From CAZKTO01 sp964555685 (GTDB lineage Bacteria > Chloroflexota > Dehalococcoidia > SHYB01), in the NCBI GenBank assembly GCA_964555685.1, contig CAZKTO010000030.1, forward strand, positions 1 through 33,463: 33,463 nt of DNA. The letters run 5' to 3'. Position numbers and translations under genes: made by a program. The number at the start of each line of letters is the position of its first letter. Within the stretch, counting starts at the first letter, position 1. The notes under the pieces were generated by a model, which was not told the origin of the DNA, did not search any database, and was given only the letters and a program-made list of their open reading frames with translations. Below are positions 7,858-14,866 of the stretch, in pieces.

Positions 7858-7870
7858 GGCCTATGATAGC
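7858..7870 (-). promoter_or_regulatory. Candidate -10 promoter element of the cyclophilin gene
   Basis: On the minus strand the sequence GCTATCATAGGCC matches the -10 signature found upstream of several genes in this window. It lies about 110 bases before the cyclophilin ATG. A TTGCCG further upstream could serve as a weak -35 for an overlapping TATGCT. Confidence 0.4.
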
Positions 7871-7992
7871 ATAATCTGTCGTCGCTGCTCGGCAACGGAG
7901 GCCGCGGGGCGCGTCGCCCGCGCGTGTGCTATCGATAGCTCAATACGGGCGCTCGGGCGCCTGCCTGGAGCGGCGCCGTGCGAGGGTACCGG

Positions 7993-9018
7993 ATGCGAGC
8001 CGTTGTTCTGGAAGAGCCCGGGAGTCCGCAGGGGCTCCGTCTGACGGAGGCGCCGGAGCCGGAGCCGGGGCCGCGGGAGGCGCTGGTCCGGGTCCGGGCT
8101 GCCGGCGTCTGCCATCACGATGTGGCGGCGATGCGGGGCCTGCTGCGCCGCGGGATCAAGCCTCGGGTCATCCTGGGCCACGAGATCGCCGGCGAGGTCG
8201 CGCAGGTCGGCGCCCACGTCCGGGCCGTGGCCCCCGGCGACCGGGTGGCATCCATCCTCACCAACTGCTGCGGGACCTGCCGCCGCTGCATCGAGGGGAA
8301 CGAGCACCGCTGCCTCAACGGCCACGGCATCGGCCACGGCGCCGATGGCGGCTACGCCGAGTACGCGGCTATCGCCGAGGCGAGCCTGCGCCCCATCCCC
8401 GAGGGCGTCACCTTCGAGCAGGCGGCCGTCTGCGCCTGCCCCATCGGCGTCGTCTTGCGGGCGGTCCGCGATCTGGCCCGGCCCCAGTTGGGAGAGACGG
8501 TGGTCGTGACGGGTGCGGGCGGCGGTCTGGGTACGCACGGGATCCAGATCGCCAGGGCGATGGGGGCGCGCGTCCTGGCCGTGACCGGCTCCGAGGGCAA
8601 GATCGAGCGCCTCCGGGAGATGGGCGCCGAGGAGGTGATCTTCAGTCCCGATCTTGAGTTCCACTGGGAGGTGCTGGCCCTCACCGGCGAGCGCGGCGCC
8701 GACGCCGTCATCGACACGGTGGGCAGCGCGGCCTTCGGCGCGGCGTTCCAGTGCCTGGCCCAGTACGGCCGGATCGTGCTCGTGGGCGAGATCGCCGGCG
8801 GCGCCATCTCCATCAACCCGGCGAACCTCCTCTTCAAGGATGCGAGGCTCCTGGGGACGAGCGGCGTGAGCCGCCGCGATCTCGACGATGCTCTCGGGCT
8901 GGTGCAGCGCGGCGCCGTCCGGCCCATCGTCACGGTCTTCCGGCTGGAGGAGGCCTCCCGGGTCCATCAGATGCTCATGGACCGCCAGCTCTTCGGGCGG
9001 GCGGTGCTGGTGCCCTGA
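7993..9018 (+). CDS. Zinc-dependent medium-chain alcohol dehydrogenase
   Basis: This 341-aa MDR-family oxidoreductase keeps both zinc sites. The catalytic ligands are Cys40 (AAGVCHHD) and His63-Glu64 (LGHEIAGE). The structural zinc is bound by Cys93, Cys96, Cys99 and Cys107 (CCGTCRRC...HRC). The Rossmann fold begins around VVVTGAGGGLGTHGIQIA. The ATG at 7993 is preferred over a GTG at 7978 because it gives the usual MRAVVLEEPG start and has GAGGG at good spacing. It probably oxidises an alcohol or reduces an aldehyde with NAD(P). The substrate cannot be read from sequence, and no neighbour narrows it. It is divergent from the cyclophilin gene. Confidence 0.92.
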   Translation: MRAVVLEEPGSPQGLRLTEAPEPEPGPREALVRVRAAGVCHHDVAAMRGLLRRGIKPRVILGHEIAGEVAQVGAHVRAVAPGDRVASILTNCCGTCRRCIEGNEHRCLNGHGIGHGADGGYAEYAAIAEASLRPIPEGVTFEQAAVCACPIGVVLRAVRDLARPQLGETVVVTGAGGGLGTHGIQIARAMGARVLAVTGSEGKIERLREMGAEEVIFSPDLEFHWEVLALTGERGADAVIDTVGSAAFGAAFQCLAQYGRIVLVGEIAGGAISINPANLLFKDARLLGTSGVSRRDLDDALGLVQRGAVRPIVTVFRLEEASRVHQMLMDRQLFGRAVLVP

Positions 9019-9068
9019 CCCGCCTACGGCGGCCGCTATTCGTGACGAAATGCACAATGTTGACTAAG

Positions 9069-9098
9069 TTGACAACCATCTTCGGCGGCTGGTATAGT
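9069..9098 (+). promoter_or_regulatory. Strong sigma70-type promoter upstream of korAB
   Basis: A consensus TTGACA (9069-9074) and TATAGT (9093-9098) are separated by 18 nt. This is the best -35/-10 pair in the window. The predicted transcript starts near 9105, about 185 nt before korA, leaving a long leader with a terminator inside it. Confidence 0.75.
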
Positions 9099-9143
9099 CC
9101 AGAAGTGCCCCCCTCGCGCGAGGCGGGGCGGGGGACGTGAACT

Positions 9144-9203
9144 ATGCAGGGGTTGGGAGCGCAGCGGCGCGCTCGGAGTTGTTCCATCGGTGAAGGCCCG
9201 TAG
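9144..9203 (+). CDS. Possible leader peptide of korAB (19 aa)
   Basis: A short frame starts at ATG 9144 with a G-rich stretch (GGGGGA) upstream. It begins MQGLGAQRRARSCS and stops at TAG 9201-9203, inside the terminator hairpin. Arg-rich content and the stop position would suit a translation-coupled attenuator, but a frame this short could be chance. Confidence 0.25.
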   Translation: MQGLGAQRRARSCSIGEGP

Positions 9204-9216
9204 GGCCTATTTTTTT
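9194..9216 (+). terminator. Intrinsic terminator inside the korAB leader
   Basis: The stem AGGCCC/GGGCCT (9194-9199 and 9203-9208) has a GTA loop and is followed by a run of seven T (9210-9216). It is a canonical rho-independent terminator, located between the promoter at 9069 and korA at 9291. It must be read through or antiterminated for korAB expression from that promoter. It could also end a small RNA of about 110 nt. The perfect palindrome CCTCGCGCGAGG lies earlier in the same leader. Confidence 0.75.
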
Positions 9217-9290
9217 GTCTCTGCCATATATCGGGCGGCGCGCTCCGCGTTGGGAATTCCCGTCCAGGCGACGAATCCAGGGGTAACGGA

Positions 9291-11024
9291 ATGGCCACCA
9301 AGAGCGAAATCATCATGCGGCTGGGTGGAGAGGGTGGCGAAGGCGTCATCTCCACGGGCGACATCTTCACCCTGGGCGCGGCCCGGACCGGCTACAACAT
9401 CTTTACCTTCCGGACCTACCCCGCGGAGATCAAGGGCGGGCACGCTTGGTACCATATCCGCGTGGGCAGCAAGCCCGTCCGCTCCATGGGCGATGGCGTG
9501 GACGTCCTCGTGGCCTTCAACGCCGAGGCCTACGAGAACCACCACAAGTACCTGAACCCGGACGGCGTGCTGGTCTACGACCCGGACACCGTCACCCCCA
9601 CGAACGGCGAAAAGATCCTCTACCCCATCCCGTTCAACAAGATCGCCCGCCAGGACCTGGACTTCGTCCGTGGCAAGAACGTCGTCGTCACCGGCTTCCT
9701 GGCGGGCCTCTTCGGCCTGAGCCCCAGCTCGCTGGAGGACCTCATCCGCAACCGGTTCAAGCGCCGCCCGGAGCTCATGGACAAGAACATGAAGGCGCTG
9801 GAGACCGGCGTCAAGTACGCCACCGAGAAGGTGACCAAGGCGGACCCGTACTACCTCTCCGAGACGGACCGGGTGGGCCGCCTGGTGATGAGCGGCAACG
9901 ACGCCATCGCCGCCGGGGCCCTCTACGCCGGGTGCCGCTACTACGCCGGCTACCCCATCACGCCCGCCTCCGAGATCCTCGAGACGCTGGCCCGCGAGCT
10001 GCCCAAGCTCGGCGGCATCAGCCTCCAGGCCGAGGACGAGATCGCCTCCATCGCCTCGTGCGTCGGCGCCTCCTTCTCGGGCGTCAAGGCCATGACGGCC
10101 ACCTCGGGCCCGGGCTTCTCCCTCATGACCGAGTTCATGGGCTACGCCGGCATGGCCGAGATTCCCGTCGTCATCGTCGACGCCCAGCGCGCCGGCCCCA
10201 GCACCGGCATGCCCACCAAGCTCGAGCAGGGCGACCTCAACCACGCCCTCTACGGCGGCCACGGCGATTTCCCGCGCATCGTCATCGCCCCCGGCAACGT
10301 CGAGGACTGCTTCAAGCAGATCGTGAACGCCTTCAACATGGCCGAGCGGTACCAGACCCTCTGCGTCTTCCTCTCGGACCAGTCCCTCTCCCACCGGACG
10401 GAGACCCTCGTCAAGCCGGACGTCTCCAAGATCCCTGTCGTCGACCGGGTGAGGCCCACGGAGGCCGAGCTGGAGAGCTACCGCCGCTACCGCGTGACCG
10501 ATACCGGGATCTCCCCCATGAGCGTCCCGGGGACCAAGCGCGGGACCTACACCTCGGCGGGCCTGGAGCACGACGAGCAAGGCCACGTGGACGACCCGCT
10601 GCGATCGCACCTGGTCCAGGTGCCCAAGCGCTACCGCAAGCTCGATACGGCCGTCCAGGAGATGGAGAGGCCCGTCCGGTACGGCGCCAAGGACGCCAAG
10701 ATCGGCGTCATCGGCTGGGGCTCCACCGAGGGCGTCATCCAGGAGGCCGTGGACCGCTGCAACGCCGCCGGCCTCAAGGTGGCGGCTCTGCATCCCAAGG
10801 TCCTGGCTCCCCTGCCGGTGAAAGATGTCCAGTCCTTTGTCGATTCCGTGGACCACGTCATCGTGCCCGAGGTGAACTACACCGGCCAGTTCGCCCGCTA
10901 CCTGCGGACGCTCACCGATGTGAAGCCGGTCCAGCTCAACATCTACGGCGGCCTGCCGTTCACCCCGGGCGAGATCGTCGCCAAGATCCAGGAGGTGGCC
11001 AGCAATGGTCAGCGCGCCCGCTAA
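9291..11024 (+). CDS. korA: 2-oxoacid:ferredoxin oxidoreductase, fused gamma-alpha subunit
   Basis: This 577-aa protein fuses an N-terminal gamma domain (residues 1 to about 190, starting at the RLGGEGGEGV loop, 10-19) to the alpha domain with the YPITPASE motif (from Tyr221). This is the KorA architecture of two-subunit enzymes that decarboxylate 2-oxoglutarate or related 2-oxoacids to acyl-CoA and reduce ferredoxin. ATSGPGFSLMTE and the C-terminal pyrophosphate-domain-like region (about 470-575) are present. The N terminus MATKSEIIMRLGG is typical, with AGGGG upstream. It overlaps korB by 20 bp, implying translational coupling. The exact substrate (2-oxoglutarate versus pyruvate or branched-chain acids) is not certain from sequence alone. 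Confidence 0.93.
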   Translation: MATKSEIIMRLGGEGGEGVISTGDIFTLGAARTGYNIFTFRTYPAEIKGGHAWYHIRVGSKPVRSMGDGVDVLVAFNAEAYENHHKYLNPDGVLVYDPDTVTPTNGEKILYPIPFNKIARQDLDFVRGKNVVVTGFLAGLFGLSPSSLEDLIRNRFKRRPELMDKNMKALETGVKYATEKVTKADPYYLSETDRVGRLVMSGNDAIAAGALYAGCRYYAGYPITPASEILETLARELPKLGGISLQAEDEIASIASCVGASFSGVKAMTATSGPGFSLMTEFMGYAGMAEIPVVIVDAQRAGPSTGMPTKLEQGDLNHALYGGHGDFPRIVIAPGNVEDCFKQIVNAFNMAERYQTLCVFLSDQSLSHRTETLVKPDVSKIPVVDRVRPTEAELESYRRYRVTDTGISPMSVPGTKRGTYTSAGLEHDEQGHVDDPLRSHLVQVPKRYRKLDTAVQEMERPVRYGAKDAKIGVIGWGSTEGVIQEAVDRCNAAGLKVAALHPKVLAPLPVKDVQSFVDSVDHVIVPEVNYTGQFARYLRTLTDVKPVQLNIYGGLPFTPGEIVAKIQEVASNGQRAR

Positions 11025-11847
11025 GCTCACCGTCAAGGACTACAAGAGTGATCTCAAGCCGATCTGGTGCCCCGGCTGCGGCGACTTCGGCGTGCTCTCG
11101 GCCACGCTCAAGGCCATGACGGAGCTCCAGCTCAAGCGGGAGGAGGTGGTCGTCGTCTCAGGCATCGGCTGCTCCAGCCGCCTGCCCTACTTCCTCTCCA
11201 CCTATGGTATGCACGGCCTCCACGGCCGCTCCATCCCCCTGGCCACCGGCGTCAAGTTCGCCAACCCGGAGCTGACGATCCTGGTCATGGGGGGCGATGG
11301 CGACCTCCTGAGCATCGGCGCCGGGCACCTGCCCCACGTGGCCGCGCGCAACCCCGATCTCACGGTGGTCTGCATGGACAACCAGACCTACGGGCTCACC
11401 AAGGCCCAGGCCTCCCCTACCTCGAAGGTGGGCCAGATGAGCAAGTCCACGCCCCACGGCGTCATCTCCCAGCCGGCCAACCCCGTGCTGACGATGCTGA
11501 CCGCCGGCGCCACCTTCGTCGCCCGCGGCTACTCCGCCAAACCCGCCATGCTCCAGGAGCTCATCGTCAAGGGCATCCAGCACAAGGGGTTCGCCTTCAT
11601 CCACGTCCAGAGCCCCTGCACGGAGTTCCACAACACCTACGACTACTACGACCAGCGAGTCCAGGAGCTTCCGGCCGATTGGAACCCCTCGAACCTTGAG
11701 GCCGCGATCCGCCTGGCCGCCAACGAGGACAAAGTCAATCTCGGCGTCTTCTATCAGACTCAGCGTCCGACCTACGAGGATACGGCCCACGGCTGGGAGA
11801 AGCGCACGGAGTTCAACGTCGAGGAGTATCTGGCCCGGTTCGGCTAG
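11005..11847 (+). CDS. korB: 2-oxoacid:ferredoxin oxidoreductase, beta subunit
   Basis: This 280-aa beta subunit binds thiamine pyrophosphate and a [4Fe-4S] cluster. WCPGCGDFG supplies Cys22 and Cys25, GIGCSS gives a third Cys near 56, and SPCTEF near the C terminus gives the likely fourth. The TPP-Mg motif is MGGDGD (95-100), followed by MDNQTYGLTKAQ. The ATG at 11005 lies inside the end of korA with GGAGG at 10991-10995, so translation is coupled. There is no separate delta/ferredoxin subunit nearby, as expected for the two-subunit type, which uses soluble ferredoxin. A terminator hairpin follows at 11872. Confidence 0.95.
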   Translation: MVSAPAKLTVKDYKSDLKPIWCPGCGDFGVLSATLKAMTELQLKREEVVVVSGIGCSSRLPYFLSTYGMHGLHGRSIPLATGVKFANPELTILVMGGDGDLLSIGAGHLPHVAARNPDLTVVCMDNQTYGLTKAQASPTSKVGQMSKSTPHGVISQPANPVLTMLTAGATFVARGYSAKPAMLQELIVKGIQHKGFAFIHVQSPCTEFHNTYDYYDQRVQELPADWNPSNLEAAIRLAANEDKVNLGVFYQTQRPTYEDTAHGWEKRTEFNVEEYLARFG

Positions 11848-11871
11848 AGCGCGTCCTTTCGTCGCCACCGC

Positions 11872-11899
11872 AAGGCCCGGCGGGATCCCGCCGGGCCTT
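11872..11899. terminator. Hairpin terminator between convergent korB and the membrane-protein gene
   Basis: A perfect 14-bp inverted repeat (AAGGCCCGGCGGGA and its complement) lies 25 bases after the korB stop, followed by only a weak T-rich stretch (TTCATATT). By symmetry it may serve both converging transcription units. Confidence 0.65.
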
Positions 11900-11965
11900 C
11901 ATATTGCCTAGCGCGTCCCCAATCGGTCCCGGCCAAAGACCTCCGTCTCTGGATGGAGGGCCCAG

Positions 11966-12442
11966 CTAGCGCAGCGCGTCGTAGAAGGCGGCGACGAAGG
12001 CGCCGAAGAGGAGATGCAGGCCCAGGAAGGCCAGGACCGTCTGCACCGGCAGGTCGATGGCGAACGGCCCGGGGTCGGCGACGGCCTCCGTCCGGATGCC
12101 TGGGTGGCGGCGCCCCAGCCAGCCCAGGGCCGCGCCGGCGATCACCCACTGGCCCAGGCCGAACAGCACGCCCCACACGAAGATGTCCGTCTCGATCTCG
12201 AACGCCTGGTGCAGCCCGGCGTGGGCCAGCGCGAAGAGGATGGCGAGCGCCAGCCAGACCAGAAGGCCGGCCAGGTAGACGACCAGCCAGTGCCTCCGGC
12301 CCGCGACGGCGAGACCAAGATACCGCAGGACATCCAGGCGCACCTGCCTCGGCGAGGCGGCGACGACGATGTACAGGATCAGCAGGGTCAAGAGCCCTGC
12401 GATGATGGCGGCCCCCGCCGCCCCCGCCGCGCTGTACTCCAT
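11966..12442 (-). CDS. Four-helix membrane protein of unknown function
   Basis: This 158-aa protein has four hydrophobic segments: about residues 9-29, 51-74, 87-109 and 131-153. Two short basic loops (SPRQVRLDVLR and GRRH) follow the first helix, and a polar loop GRRHPGIRTEAVADPG lies between helices 3 and 4. I recognise no catalytic motif. It starts 59 bp after the stop of the ECF sigma gene on the same strand, with GGAGCGAG before the ATG, so the two are probably cotranscribed. That position is often held by an anti-sigma factor. This protein lacks the HxxxCxxC zinc motif of ZAS anti-sigmas and has almost no cytoplasmic domain, so such a role is only a possibility. Confidence 0.75.
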   Translation of the reverse strand: MEYSAAGAAGAAIIAGLLTLLILYIVVAASPRQVRLDVLRYLGLAVAGRRHWLVVYLAGLLVWLALAILFALAHAGLHQAFEIETDIFVWGVLFGLGQWVIAGAALGWLGRRHPGIRTEAVADPGPFAIDLPVQTVLAFLGLHLLFGAFVAAFYDALR

Positions 12443-12501
12443 CGCTCGCTCCAGTCCTCGCGGGCGGCCTCGGCCAGGCCACCCGCGGTACGCCGGCTAC
12501 A

Positions 12502-13053
12502 TCAGCTCTTGAGATACCGGTCCAGGAGCTCCCGTAGGCGCGTCCGGCCCCGATGGAGCCTGGTCTTGACGGTGGAGACCGGGACGTTGAGGGCCGCCGC
12601 GGCCTCCTCCCCCGAGAGCCCCTGGACGTCGCGCAGGACCACCGCCATGCGCTGGTCCGCCGGGAGCTGGTCCAGCGCCCGCTGGATGGCGTCCCGCAGC
12701 TCCGACGTCAGCGCCAACTTTTCGGGGCCGGGCGCCTTGTCGGCGATCACCCGGTCCTCGATGGAGCCCTGGGCCATCTCCCGCTCCCGCTTCCGGCCGC
12801 GCCGGCGCATCAGGACGGCGTTGACCGTGATCCGATAGAGCCAGGTGGTGACGGCCGACTCGCCGCGGAACCGGTCGAAGGCGCGGTAGGCGGAGATGAA
12901 GGCGTCCTGCGTCGCGTCCTGCGCCTCGTGGGGGTCGCCGGTCATGCGGAGCGCGACGTTGTAGACGAAATCGCCGTACCGCTCGACGACCTCTGCGAAG
13001 TCCTTGGGCGGGGCCGCGACGCCGGCGCCCGGGACGCCCGTTTTCGGTTCCAT
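12502..13053 (-). CDS. ECF-family RNA polymerase sigma factor
   Basis: This 183-aa sigma70-family protein has only regions 2 and 4. Region 2 spans about residues 18-90 and includes YNVALRMTGDPHEAQDATQD and the -10-binding WLYRITVNAVL. A basic linker, RRRGRKRERE, follows. Region 4, about 125-178, reads ALDQLPADQRMAVVLRD and then the helix-turn-helix LNVPVSTVKTRLHRGRTRL. The length and layout match an ECF (RpoE-like) factor for stress or envelope responses. The ATG at 13053 gives an N terminus with a 16-residue polar tail before region 2. The gene is followed by a membrane protein rather than an evident zinc-finger anti-sigma. Its target promoters cannot be assigned. Confidence 0.93.
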   Translation of the reverse strand: MEPKTGVPGAGVAAPPKDFAEVVERYGDFVYNVALRMTGDPHEAQDATQDAFISAYRAFDRFRGESAVTTWLYRITVNAVLMRRRGRKREREMAQGSIEDRVIADKAPGPEKLALTSELRDAIQRALDQLPADQRMAVVLRDVQGLSGEEAAAALNVPVSTVKTRLHRGRTRLRELLDRYLKS

Positions 13054-13128
13054 TCCAGGGACCCTGCGCTCCTCGGCGGACCGGCTGGGTGGAGACCCGT
13101 GCCCCCGGCCGGCCTGGACTCAAACCAG

Positions 13129-13142
13129 GCTATTATAGGGCC
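13129..13142 (+). promoter_or_regulatory. Candidate promoter of the cupin gene
   Basis: GCTATTATAGGGCC fits the recurrent GCTAnnAT-GGCC signature and lies about 72 bases before the cupin ATG. The element is nearly palindromic and could also be read toward the sigma gene. No clear -35 is seen. Confidence 0.45.
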
Positions 13143-13171
13143 CCGTGTATCATAAGTGGCGCACGACCCGC

Positions 13172-13194
13172 GTACCCCAACCTGTCGGGGCACG
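13172..13194. repeat. Short palindromic repeat, GTACCCC...GGGG type
   Basis: GTACCCCAACCTGTCGGGGC forms a CCCC/GGGG hairpin in the cupin 5' leader. Related hairpins occur at 23653-23675 and 30724-30746 with the core GTACCCCG-NNN-CGGGGTGGG. The flanks GTGGCG and CGCCAC extend this copy into a longer stem ending just before the cupin ribosome binding site. Confidence 0.5.
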
Positions 13195-13213
13195 CCACGA
13201 TGGGAGGGCAGCG

Positions 13214-13531
13214 ATGCACGTCGCGCGAATCGCCGACAAGAGGCTCTTTCGCCGGGACAAGATGGCCAAGAATACTCTCTTCGAGACGGAGCGGATGTTC
13301 TGTGACGTCTACTGTCTGGAGCCCGGCCAGGAGCAGTCCGCGCACGTCCACGGCGGCTCGGACAAGGTCTACTCCGTGCTGGAGGGAGCTCCAACGTTCC
13401 AGGTGGACGGCGAGACCCGGCAGCTCCGCGCGGGCGAGGCGGTCCTGGCCCCCGCGGGCAGCTCCCATGGCGTCAAGAACGCCGGCCCCAACCAGGCTGT
13501 GATGCTCGTCTTCATGGCGCCCAGGCCGTAG
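13214..13531 (+). CDS. Single-domain cupin protein
   Basis: This 105-aa protein contains both cupin motifs. Motif 1 is SAHVHGGSDKVYSVLEG (the two metal-binding His and the Glu), and motif 2 is APAGSSHGVKNAG with the third His. It is a small all-beta barrel likely to bind a metal and perhaps a small ligand; the function is not identifiable beyond the fold. The ATG at 13214 is chosen over upstream frames because GGGAGGG lies at 13202-13208 and the protein then starts MHVARIADK. It is convergent with the CoA-transferase gene 7 bp downstream. A hairpin in the leader is described separately. Confidence 0.88.
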   Translation: MHVARIADKRLFRRDKMAKNTLFETERMFCDVYCLEPGQEQSAHVHGGSDKVYSVLEGAPTFQVDGETRQLRAGEAVLAPAGSSHGVKNAGPNQAVMLVFMAPRP

Positions 13532-13538
13532 GGGCCGC

Positions 13539-14737
13539 CTACACCACGCCCGCCTGCCGCAGCGCCTCCACCTCCGCCGCGCCCAGCCCCAGCCACTCGC
13601 CCAGCACCTCCGCCGTGTGCTCGCCCAGGCCCGGCGAGATGCGCTCCACCGCCCCCGGCGTCCGCGAGAGCCTCACCGGCGTGTTGAGCAGCCGGTAGAC
13701 CTGCCCCGTCTCGCCCTTCGCCTCCACGATCATCTGCCTCGCCACCACCTGTGGGTCTCGGACGACCTGGTCGACCGTATTGACCGGCCCGCAGGCGATC
13801 TCCACCGCCTGGAAGGCCTTGATCCATTCGCCGACCGTTTTCTCCTTGAACGCCTTGCTCAGCTCCGGCTCCAGGCGCTCGTAGTGCTGCGTCCGCGAAT
13901 GGCCATCCTTGTACTCCGGCACGTCGATGAGGTCCAGCCGGCCGATGGTGGCGCAGAAGAGCGGCCACTGGTCGTTGCGCCCGCCGACGATGGCGACGAC
14001 CACCCAGCCGTCCTTGGCCTCGAACGCTTGGAAGGGCGTGAAGATGGGGTGCCGCGTGCCCAGCGGCTTGGGGATGTCGCCCGCGTTGAGGTAGCGCGAG
14101 AAGGCATGCTCTTGAATCGCGATCTGGCAATCGAGCATGCTGATGTCCACGTACTGGCCCTTGCCGCTGACCGCCCGCTCCATGAGGGCGCTCAGGATGC
14201 CGATGGCCGCGAAGAGCCCCGCGGCGATGTCGCCGATGGAGACGCCGGGGCGAACGGGTGGCCCGCCCGGCTCGCCGGTGTAGCTCATGACGCCGCCCAT
14301 CCCTTGGACGACGACGTCCAGGGCGGGCAGCTGGGCGTACGGCCCGTCCTGGCCGAAGCCAGAGATCGAGCAGCAGACGAGGCGCGGGTTCGCGGCGCTG
14401 AGCGCCGCGTAGTCGAGCCCCAGACGCTTCATGGCGCCTGGCACAAAGTTCTCGACGACNNNNNNNNNNCGGCGCGGCGGGCCATTCGCGTGAACAGCGT
14501 GCGGCCCTGATCGGTGGCCAGGTCCATGGTGACGCTGCGCTTGCCGCGGTTGACGCTGAGGAAGTAGGCGCTCACGTCGCCAACGGTGGGCTTGTTGCCC
14601 CGGGCCGTGTCGCCGCCGAGGGGATGCTCGACCTTGACGACCTCGGCGCCGAGGTCGCGCAAGACCATGGTGCAGAAGGGGCCGGCGAGGATGCGCGTCG
14701 CATCGAGGACGCGGATGCCGGCGAGAGGACCGGGCAT
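13539..14737 (-). CDS. CaiB/BaiF family III CoA transferase, interrupted by a scaffold gap
   Basis: This is a family III CoA transferase of about 396 aa, moving CoA between a CoA ester and an organic acid. The N-terminal part reads MPGPLAGIRVLDATRILAGP, with GAEVVKVEHPLGGD. After the gap the protein resumes VVENFVPGAMKRLGLDY and includes the catalytic Asp in VDISMLDC, then GDGW-type substrate-domain sequence and a normal C terminus. The ATG at 14737 has AAAGGAGC just upstream. Ten Ns at 14460-14469 break the frame as written. The expected ARRADVV(V)EN needs 2 or 5 bases there, not 10, so the N run is a placeholder rather than a mutation. Substrate unknown. Confidence 0.9.
14460..14469. other. 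Assembly gap (10 N)
   Basis: Ten Ns interrupt the CoA-transferase gene. The flanking protein sequences are adjacent in the family, so the missing real sequence is probably only a few bases and the gap length is arbitrary. Confidence 0.95.
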
Positions 14738-14774
14738 GGGGCTCCTTTCAGGCGCGGCAAAGAGAGCGCGCATC

Positions 14775-14780
14775 ATTATA
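14775..14780 (-). promoter_or_regulatory. -10 element of the CoA-transferase gene
   Basis: A perfect TATAAT on the minus strand lies 38 bases before the CoA-transferase ATG at 14737. No strong -35 is visible. Confidence 0.5.
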
Positions 14781-14817
14781 TCGAAAGGGAGAGGTCTCGC
14801 CGCCGCTCCAACGACCG

Positions 14818-14829
14818 GCTACAATGGCC
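14818..14829 (+). promoter_or_regulatory. Candidate promoter of the rhodanese gene
   Basis: GCTACAATGGCC carries TACAAT (14820-14825) in the same -10 signature seen before other genes here. It lies 41 bases before the rhodanese ATG. Confidence 0.5.
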
Positions 14830-14866
14830 TGGCCACAGCAGGAGCGCCCCTCGGAGACCCGCGCCC

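Noticed and set aside
9099..9290. TPP or other known riboswitch in the korAB leader
   Set aside because: No conserved core sequence of a TPP (CTGAGA), glycine, cobalamin or T-box element could be found; only hairpins and a terminator are visible.
9207..11036. 609-codon minus-strand frame opposite korA
   Set aside because: Low-complexity Asp/Gly/Val/Leu-rich shadow of korA with no recognisable domain.
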